64,000 bases of DNA from Patellaria atrata CBS 101060 (lineage: Eukaryota; Ascomycota; Dothideomycetes; Patellariales; Patellariaceae): the NCBI GenBank assembly GCA_010093705.1, contig MU006101.1, forward strand, positions 124,001 through 188,000, in the 5' to 3' direction. The notes below the pieces were generated by a model. It saw only the letters and a program-made list of their open reading frames with translations, did not search any database and had not been told where the DNA came from. Position numbers and translations under genes: made by a program. Shown one piece after another: positions 55,590 to 64,000 of this stretch. Position 1 is the first letter of the stretch; each line of letters opens with the position of its first letter.

Positions 55590-57017
55590 CTTTAGAAAGA
55601 AAAGGGGACGAGAAAAAGCAGTGATTGAGAAGAGACAGCGGTACTTGTGGCATTTGATATGTAGATAAGATGGAAAAAAGCATGACTGAAGGAAATAATA
55701 CAAGTGGCAGATGGATATAATACGTATACGTTAGTAAACGGCGGGGAGAAGAGTGATGCTCCAGTTAGCAGTGGGAATAAAGTCCCTTGGATGATACTAC
55801 AGACCCACCGCATCATAGCCCATCATACTATCCGTCTAACCGTCAAACACCCAGGCGAGGAGGCGGCACGACAGCTACCTGAGTGGTGGTTCGGCTGTTA
55901 GCTATCAACGCACTGGGAAGATGTCTTGGATGCGGCCCAGCACGGCAAGACCAATCTACGCGGGCACGCCGCTACTTCTAGGTAATTGGGACGACACTTT
56001 GCATCTCGCACACGTCGCGTCTGAAGATTCTGCAGAGCGCTGCAAACCTTCCTGCAAATGGTGCATAGGCTGGTTGGAAAAGGTGGGAAAAGGTGGGAAG
56101 AGATGAGAAAGTGGCCAATACCCTTCAGCTCCGAGTTAACACCTTGCCAGGGCGATCGACGTACTGTGATTTCGAACCCTGCAGCAAAGAAGACTTGGGG
56201 ATGCTGGAGCAAGCTTATGAGCTTTTCCTTCCCGGTATGTATGTCCAGCTGAAAGTTACGGGAGTCCCATAAAGAAAACCATGACTGTTATGTTGATACT
56301 AGGCCCGTAAGGTGAGTAGTATTTGTATGGAATCCGCTTGCACTTATTTACTGAGGAAAATGTTAGCACACATATGAAACTTGACCCATTCTCCACCCGT
56401 CCCCGTCATCGGTGTAGGGTACGGAGGTACGGCTACCAAGTTCTTTTGATCGTTGATGCGGGAATAATGACTCTCGGTATTTGCCGCGGTGATCTTTGGT
56501 GGGTAGAGCATCCGTAATCCCATATCTCTGACCTTGGGCCGGATACAAGCACTCAGGAAATGCTTCAGCGATATCTTGTTTAACCGTGATAATAAGATAT
56601 GAGGTTGGTTCAAGGCACAGGGAGGAGGAAAATTGTCGAATTGCAAACCTTGAAAAAATCCTTTTCGGATGTGCGTCGCTTGGCGCTTCGCGACCTAGAA
56701 TTAGCAATCCTTCCCGTCAGCTTTGCCATGTCTATTTCTCCTCTGTTAGTTCTACTCTTTTCTGTACGAATAGTACACACTATACGAGTATCACGCTTGT
56801 TACGAACAAATAGTAGTTATGAAACGAACCAACCAACCTATAAATACACGTGGTAGTACAAAGCAATACTGCTGATACTGCATGCTGGAATATCGACACA
56901 TCACATTTCTAGAGACCCAATAACTCCTCCGTAAATATGGACAACTCAACCGCCCGGAATCTAGACTACATTGACTCTACCCCACATGCTGAACTAAATG
57001 AACTCCACTCCCAACAT
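55590..57017. other. Intergenic region
   Basis: 1.4 kb holding the MFS promoter and the 3' end of the acyl-CoA dehydrogenase gene. A tRNA B-box-like GGGTTCGAAATC at about 56168-56179 (minus) has no matching stems. No gene is supported. Confidence 0.5.
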
Positions 57018-58833
57018 CTATAGCTTCATCCCCAAGGCCTTATGCACTCTGAGAGCCTGTCTGATACTCAAATCTAGCATGATCTCCTCGCTACCACCGG
57101 GGATAGCATAAGCTCTAACGTCTCGGTACAGCCTTTCTACCTTTGCACCTTGTCCACCTCTCGAGTAACTGAGTCCTCCGAATATCTGGCTTGCCTCTCT
57201 AGCACAGAACTCGAATGTGGTCGTTGATTGAGCTTTCAAACTGGCGATAGCACCGCCAAGTTTAAGCATAGCTTCCACTTCACCCATCTGCTGGCACTGA
57301 TAGATAAGATTCTCCATCCAGTTGTAGGAAGCTTCAATCTGTCGGGCCATGTGGGCTAGCTTGAGGCGGATGACCGGATGGTCTATTAGTCTCTTACCGA
57401 ATGTCTTACGCTTATGCGCGTATTTGACTGACTCTTCGTAGCAGACGCGAGAGAAGCGTACACATTGGATAATGATACCAATACGCTCGTGGTTGAAGTT
57501 GGTCATGATGACTGTAAGGCGGTCAGTATTTGGCCGAACCGAGAACAACGGATATAACATACCTTTGAAACCTTGGTTCTCCTTTCCAATCAAGTTCTCT
57601 ACTGGAACCTTGACGTCCTCGAAGGTAATATAAGTGGTACCGCTGCTCCAAACACCTTGACAATCCATCTTGCGGGTAGAAACACCACCCATACTGCGCT
57701 CGATCAAAAGAACGCTGACACCATTCATACCCGAACCTCCCGTGCGAACTGCAGTCGTGAAGTACTCTGACCAGACACCGTTGGTAATCCATTTCTTCTC
57801 ACCGTTGACGATGTAGTGCTTGCCGTCTTCTGAAAGTTTAGCTTCGCAGGTGAGATTTGCAACATCACTTCCAGCGTCTGGTTCTGTGATAGCGAGACAG
57901 ATTCGCTTTTCACCACTCAAGATCCCAGGCATGATGCGCTGCAGCAGTGCCTTCTTGCCGTGTTTCAAAACGGGTGGCCCACCAATACCGTAACCTCCGA
58001 TTAAGCTCCAGACCAGACCACCACTTCCAACGCGAGAGAGCTCGTCAGTGACGATCATTTCATGAAAATGGTCCCATTTCTCTGGCGGCACGCTCTTGAC
58101 GCGCTTATCGGTGTATTTTGCAGGATAATGAACCCCTAACAGACCCGCGAGGTATCCTCGTTCGCCCATCTCCTGGTATATCTCGTCTGGTACCTTCCTT
58201 GCCTCGTCCCACTCAGTAACATTGGGCATTAATTTCTCCTCAACCCATTCTCGTACCTCAGCTCGAAGATCGACATGTGTCTGGTTGAAGTATGGAGAGT
58301 GATACTAAGAATGGTGTAAGTACAAGATATTGAAAATCCAGCAGAGATCAATCCTACACTTTGATACCAATTAGGATCAGCATACGGTACAAGGTCTCCA
58401 AAAGTATCAAAAGCTTCGGATTCCTGCGGTGGGGACAAAGCAGACTTGGCAGATATGGTGCCTGATTCTGCTACCGGCTGAACCTTGTCCTCTTTCTCTT
58501 GGGGAGATGCGGGTGGAGTAGGAGGTGTAGCTTCCTTGGGTTTGGAATCCAAAGAACCGATTTGAAGCTGTTTCCTGTATTTCTTCAGGATGCTGTCGTT
58601 ATGGTATTTCCAGAATTGCTTTGAAGCGTCTTTTCCCGCAACTCGCTGCAAAACTATGATGAATTAGATGCGCCATGATAGGAAGTGTATTAATGGATTA
58701 ACATACTCTTCTTTCCACCTGGATGTTCGTCCTGGAACTTTGTCAGATCATAGACATCTTCGTCTACGATGATGTACAAGTTATCAGACTTGTTATGTGA
58801 CGCCACATCCGCTTTGGAGAATGTCTTTGACAT
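57018..58833 (-). CDS. Cytochrome b5 - acyl-CoA dehydrogenase fusion
   Basis: Four exons (58833-58707, 58653-58358, 58304-57563, 57511-57018) give 552 aa. The N-terminal 80 residues are a cytochrome b5 domain. Its haem-ligand region HPGGKKILQRVAGKDASKQF spans the first splice join, with the second ligand in FWKYHND. A Pro/Glu/Lys linker (about 85-140) leads to a complete FAD-dependent acyl-CoA dehydrogenase. Marks are the RICLAITEPDAGSDVANLTC flavin/substrate segment, YIVNGEKKWITNG, KRKTFGKRLIDHPVIRLKLA, and IFGGLSYSRGGQG near the end. The sequence IPGGSEEIM has Gly at the usual catalytic-Glu position, as in LCAD/IVD-type enzymes, so the base probably sits elsewhere. The protein ends in M-K-L, which only loosely resembles a peroxisomal PTS1. 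This fusion is known in filamentous fungi. Its substrate chain length is not evident. Confidence 0.95.
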
Positions 58834-61060
58834 GGTTATAGACGAGGATAGGAGTGGATGTAGATGTGGAGGTGGAAGAGGTGTCAACTGGGCTGTCTTA
58901 CAACAATGAAAGGCGATGACGCCGGATTAAAAGTGGTACTCGGGGTTGGCCGTTCACATGTGATAGCTCGTGTTACCCCGTGGAGAGCCGCAAGATCCAG
59001 CTCAAGTGTGGGGTTTGGAGAAGGTCACGGTACCTTTTTGAGATTACTTTTCCCGAGGTACTATTGGCCACCAGTAGAAGATTGGAATCGGTGGCGGTCA
59101 AATTTCTCCTGATACGTTCGAAAGTGTCTGTGACATCGACGCAAAGCCCCAAGGCCGATGATGCAAGTCATGCAACCTGCTTTATACCGAGGTTTCCGGC
59201 CGAATGTAGAATAGCCGTTTTGGTTGCCGACCTTCCATCTTGAAAATGCCTCCAAACATCACGGGCAGCGTTCACCATCTGATGGGACAATATCGCGCTA
59301 CACATTCGTGAATAGTCTTGAATTAATAGACTTATACTCACTTCGCGATTCTAAATTCAGAGCACGGGAGAGCACCAACTCAGCAACAGATCGAAAAGAT
59401 ACCGTCCTACGTTTACAAATATCTTTGAACATATTATTACAATAGAATATGCGCTTTCTACCATACCTTCCACTCTTTGAGATAGAATATGAGCAGAAAC
59501 GGTCACATATTACTCGATGTTATTCCAACGGAAAGGGGAATTTGGCTACTGAACTTTTGGAGGAGTCGAGAAAAGTCTCTTAAGATCCCAAGTGTTCAGA
59601 AGATACTGCGTCTACACGATTGGTATCATGCATCGATTCATAGGATTGAGATTTGAGGTATCCGCATAACCCAAACGCCATGTATCTTTATCCAACTATG
59701 AACACCCATCATTCGTAGACATCAAAAACCGCGCTCCATAGCAGAGAGTATTGGCAGTTATCCGATTCCCATAGCTCACAGCACTCGTAATGTCCTATCT
59801 TTTCCTCTCGAAGTAACCACTCGAGCTCATGAGAGCGACACTCTGGTCCATAACCACCTCTCCTACCCATAGGTAGTTGTCAACCCATCGTTTCAGCTCT
59901 GAACGTTCGTTGAAAGCATCTTGTTTTAGACTAGGGCTAAGGTCCCATAGAGTGGGAAACGTCAGTCGAGCTTTCTCATTCAAATATCTGCAAAAGCAGG
60001 ACGATTTTTGTTGGGCGATATTGAACAGGAACGGCAACAGGGTGAAAAGGAGGGTGGAGTCCTACGTGAGACCTGTCGATCGCTTCACACCTGCAAGAAA
60101 GCACGATACTAGATATTCGGGTTAGTGAAAAGGTTATAGAGTATAGAGTATCTAGGCGACGTACATAGCACAGCATCGAACGCGTAATGTGTTAACCTTC
60201 CGAGCTGTTTTTTGAGAATGTAAGTATCGGGCCTGACGGCTATTATACTTGTGAGACACATACAACCATGGTGCATATACTAATGCTATAGTTTAAGATT
60301 GATGATTGTTCCCTAGGAGCTATTTGACTGTACTTTCGAGGTGTGTTAGGAGGAACGTGGAAGGGAAGAAAATCCAATAGGATCCGGTATTTTCAGCGGA
60401 TCGGTGTAGAGCTTTTATTAGGCGGAAGCAGGTACAAAAGGTACAACGAACCATCGGCGGAAGGAGCCACTATTTTCCGGCCATTGCTCTTTCCATTATC
60501 AATTATCAGGATAGCGGGGTTGTTTTCCAGGTTAAAATCTAAGGTGACAGCTGAGGTGAAGCAGGGCCAGCAGCTTGACGACCAACGCGTGCAGGAAGCT
60601 GTGGACTACCTTACCTCAACTCTTACAAGACCCTTTTACATCACCCGCAATTTGTTTTTCTTATGGTCAGAATCAAAATCTACGCAATTGCATGGTTATC
60701 CACTACTTTGCTTCTTCCTGCGAGTATCGCACCCAATAGTCCAATACTCAATTCTCCCCCGTCTCTTTAAAAGGCCTCAAATATCTCTCCGTGTCATTTC
60801 CTACTCCCTCAACTTTTCTAATTATCCCTCAATCTTTGAATAATTTTCTTCCTTCCTTTTGGAGCTATTGCATTAACTTCGGATAGCTCTGAAGTTGGTT
60901 TTTTTGTCCCACCAAGGGTCCCCACCATACCCGTTGCATACTGTCTCGCTTGCTGTTGGTCTCAACCTTTTCAACAACCCGTCAAGACATTTAACAAACG
61001 ACACTTCCACCTACTCACTCCTAATCTCGAATCTTTTGAAAAAGGTTCATCTGCAACAGA
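58834..61060. other. Divergent promoter region (acyl-CoA dehydrogenase / pyruvate kinase)
   Basis: 2.2 kb. A minus-strand frame at 59795-60037 (ending FNERSELKRWVDNYLWVGEV, then VMDQSVALMSSS) looks protein-like but has no start exon or family assignment. A 166-codon frame at 60343-60843 overlaps the pyruvate kinase upstream region and is judged spurious. Confidence 0.5.
60940..61060 (+). promoter_or_regulatory. Pyrimidine-rich leader of pyruvate kinase
   Basis: The 120 bp before the start codon are rich in C/T/A with very few G (for example CTTCCACCTACTCACTCC). Such CT-rich leaders are typical of highly expressed glycolytic genes in fungi. The transcription start itself cannot be read from sequence. 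Confidence 0.35.
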
Positions 61061-63023
61061 ATGGCTAACGCTTTGGATCATCTCAATGCCGGGCGCACCA
61101 GGATTGAGTGGCTATCGCAGCTCAACACTGAGTATCACCCCGCTAAGAACTACCGCCGAACCTCTATCATCTGCACCATTGGTAGGACCTTTTTTTTCTG
61201 GATACTAAGTTTGCTAAAACTGTAGTGCAGCAATATGAGAATACTCTTATCAATCTGGATTGAAACTTACATTTGGCAGGGCCGAAGACGAACTCTGCTG
61301 AGAAGATCAACCTCCTCCGAAAAGGTCGGACATCAACGTCATCAACGAAACTCTGAATATGCTAACCTTCCACAGCCGGTCTCAATGTTGTACGAATGAA
61401 CTTCTCGCATGGTTCATACGAGGTACGCCCCTAAATCAACGAATCATCCCTATCATTCCGCTGACCTCTTACTTCCTAACAGTATCATCAATCCGTAATC
61501 GACAATGCTCGAGCTGCAGAAAAGGCCCAACCGGGAAGACCACTAGCCATCGCTCTCGATACCGTATGTTTACCCTATACTTTCCACTCCTCTCTACCAT
61601 GGATATATTTTTGACTGTAACAGAAAGGACCTGAGATCAGGACCGGTAACACTGTCAACGACGAGGACCTACCGATTAGCGCCGGTGACGAAATCAACAT
61701 TACCACAGATGATAAATATGCAACTGCAAGTGACAACAAGAATATGTAAGTCGTAAAGGAGAAAGTAGTTCCTCCTCAACTGTAGACTAACGACGTTCTT
61801 AGGTTCGTCGACTATAAGAACATCACCAAGGTGATCGAGAAAGGACGCACAATCTATGTTGATGACGGCATTCTGTCCTTCGAGGTCCTTGAGGTCGTAG
61901 ACGATAAGACTCTTAAGTGCAAGTGCATGAACAATGGCAAAATTTCGTCAAGGAAGGGCGTCAATCTTCCAAAGACAGATGTTGACCTACCTCCTTTGTC
62001 AGAGAAAGATAAAAACGACCTCCGATTCGGTGTGAAAAATGGTGTTGACATGATATTTGCTTCCTTTATCCGTCAAGGGAGCGATATCAAGGCCATTCGT
62101 GACGTCCTTGGAGAAGAAGGAAAGGATATCCAAATCATCGCCAAAGTCGAGAACCAGCAAGGTGTTAATAACTTTGACAGTATCTTGAAAGAGACCGATG
62201 GCGTGATGGTTGCTCGTGGAGATCTCGGCATCGAAATCCCCCCCGCTCAGGTTTTCATCGCTCAAAAGATGATGATCACCAAGTGCAACATTGCTGGTAA
62301 GCCTGCTATTTGCGCAACGCAGATGCTGGAGTCGATGACATACAACCCAAGACCTACTCGTGCCGAAGTGAGCGACGTCGGTAATGCGGTTCTGGATGGT
62401 GCCGACTGTGTCATGTTGTCCGGGGAGACCGCTAAAGGCAACTATCCGCAGGAAGCAGTTACGATCATGCATGAGACCTGCCTATTGGCGGAAATTGCTA
62501 TTCCGTACGTTAGTGCTTTCGACGAATTAAGGAGGTTGGCTCCAGTACCCTGCCCGACAACAGAAACATGCGCTATGGCTGCTGTCAGTGCAAGTCTAGA
62601 GCAAAACGCGGGTGCTATTGTCGTTCTCACCACCACTGGAAACAGTGCTCGTCTGATTTCCAAGTATCGTCCTGTCTGCCCAATCATTATGGTCACACGT
62701 AATGCCCGTGCCTCAAGGGTAAGCGTACCATTTCCATCTTTTGATATTTGTAGCTAATTGAAACGGAATAGTACTCCCATCTCTTCCGTGGGGTCTATCC
62801 CTTCTTGTTCAACGAACCCAAGCCCGATTTTAACAAGACACCGTGGCAGGAAGACGTAGATAAGCGTTTGATCTGGGGTATCACAAATGCTATCAAGCTG
62901 GGTGTTCTCAATAGGGGTGATCCAGTTATCTGTGTTCAAGGATGGAGAGGTGGTATGGGACATACTAATACTCTTCGTATCGTCCCCGCACAAGAAGATC
63001 TTGGTCTTAACCAGAACGCCTAA
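61061..63023 (+). CDS. Pyruvate kinase
   Basis: Seven exons (61061-61181, 61280-61324, 61376-61422, 61483-61563, 61624-61745, 61803-62718, 62772-63023) give 527 aa, the standard length. It catalyses the last glycolytic step, phosphoenolpyruvate plus ADP to pyruvate plus ATP. The 5' end is split into small exons that together encode [36 protein letters not shown] and [16 protein letters not shown], the N-terminal catalytic strands. The big exon holds the B domain and the active-site [17 protein letters not shown], then [13 protein letters not shown] and [16 protein letters not shown]. The C-terminal allosteric domain ends [19 protein letters not shown]. All joins restore canonical residues. 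It is a single-copy housekeeping gene, expected to be strongly expressed. Confidence 0.97.
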
Positions 63024-64000
63024 GCGTCGTGAACGTAATAAGTAAGTCCGGCCCCTGGCTATTCACGATAGATATCAGGTACAGGTTGGGGCAAAGCCCT
63101 TACAAGACGGCTATCCACTATCCTGTAACCGAGTGGTTCTTGGATGTTGTATCATTCAATAGAAATGCAAAAATGCTTGACGTACTATTAATTCCAAATG
63201 AAACTGGAAGTGATGACCTGGTCCCATTGTGAACTAGTGGTTGGTGAAGAGAGGCGTCCACGTTAAAATTGAAATCCTCGAGTTGATATAGAAAAGGAAA
63301 TGTGCAGTTATAGCCGCGGCAAGGGGGCTGAGGGGAATGCTGATCCGGTCCCCCGCCCAGCGCATTGGCCACCTCTCAAGGCTTTCCCGTCCCGTCGACG
63401 ATATTTCCTCAACTCATTGAGTTTTATGGCTCTGTTTCATCTCCTGTTAGGTATCTTCCATGAAGCAAATTGATATCAGGTCAGAGATGAATTCTGTTTA
63501 TGTTACTTCTATATCTTCACGCCGGATTTGATACTTCATTAGATTCCCAATACCGAGCAGTCGTCAGAGCACCGCAACTACTGATGTCATATATCTCTAC
63601 TTTTCCCGTCATACTGACTCTCCCATCGGCCCGTCCATATGGTAAACCGAGATTCTATCCCCATGTCAATGATAGTGTATCAGCAGAGTGGGATCGAGAC
63701 TGAACTTATTATGATGACATGGCTCTAGATCTCATACTAGTCCACCGAACCCCCTATCATTATAATCTCAACCATCGGTTTTGCCACTGTAGTTAGCATA
63801 ATGTCTCCAGGAATCTCAAATCGTGTAAGCATCATCACCGTTTCTAAGATCCGGAGCTGTACCGCTCGAAAGACGATCAGAACGGTAAGCTTTACTACGT
63901 TGGTATAATTGTCCTGCTTTAGTTCAGAATTGCGTTTAATTCCAGCCGCGGTTCATTATGATATTGTATAGAATGGCTACCAGATGCCTCCGCCTTTTGT
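63024..64000. other. 3' flank of pyruvate kinase, no gene seen
   Basis: The last 977 bp contain the presumed 3' UTR and then non-coding sequence. Frames of up to about 84 codons have no recognisable similarity. Confidence 0.5.

Noticed and set aside
56150-56190. Possible minus-strand tRNA B box (GGGTTCGAAATC)
   Set aside because: No box A at proper distance and no acceptor or T-stem pairing.
60343-60843. 166-codon frame upstream of pyruvate kinase
   Set aside because: It lies in the expected promoter, is rich in unusual residues, and has no family resemblance.

Overview
The window reads as a gene-dense nuclear segment from a filamentous ascomycete (Pezizomycotina). Introns are short (mostly 48-75 nt, GTANGT...YAG) and there are cytochrome b5/acyl-CoA dehydrogenase, RTA1-like, Zn2Cys6, Hsp70-12-like and Tpo1-type MFS genes. 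The gene set and moderate GC suggest Leotiomycetes, but that is an inference from gene content only. I see no rRNA, no confident tRNA, no CRISPR array, and no retrovirus-like or other capsid-bearing element.

Layout. 0-10.3 kb: a basic nuclear-type coiled-coil protein, an RTA1-like membrane protein (minus), and a seven-exon TRAPPC10/Trs130 gene. 10.5-14 kb: an uncharacterised protein with an internal duplication, an F-box/leucine-rich protein, and a tRNA-like remnant. 14.1-23.1 kb: a ten-exon Hsp70-12-like ATPase, a Ser/Thr-rich single-pass membrane protein, and a disordered Pro/Ser-rich protein with a repeated R-Y-x-W motif. 23.9-29.6 kb: a 1,054-aa coiled-coil protein diverging from a Zn2Cys6 transcription factor. 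29.9-35.8 kb: two large uncharacterised genes on the minus strand (777 and 486 aa) with a possible small secreted ORF between them. 37.9-42.8 kb: a second RTA1-like gene, an 18-bp minisatellite interrupted by a 180-N assembly gap, a cytosolic-type Mn superoxide dismutase, and a small divergent gene of unknown role. 43.8-47 kb: a gene-poor stretch with two frameshift-damaged genes of the 'LPAE-R..IY' family, a tRNA-derived SINE candidate and a (CTTTTTT)n tract. 47.9-63 kb: conserved housekeeping genes, namely mitochondrial aspartyl-tRNA synthetase, an MPDU1-type PQ-loop protein, Mediator subunit 8, a Tpo1-type MFS transporter, the cytochrome b5/acyl-CoA dehydrogenase fusion, and pyruvate kinase.

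The genes do not form an operon or an obvious biosynthetic cluster. They cover separate core tasks: vesicle tethering, dolichol-sugar use, transcription, mitochondrial translation, glycolysis, lipid oxidation and oxidative-stress defence. They are interleaved with lineage-specific accessory genes. The accessory part (about 28-47 kb) is the most unusual. It holds the two unrecognised large proteins, the decayed genes, and nearly all of the repeats.

Exon models were built by hand from splice signals and frame. For each multi-exon gene the summed exon length is a multiple of three and the joins restore family-typical sequence where the family is known.
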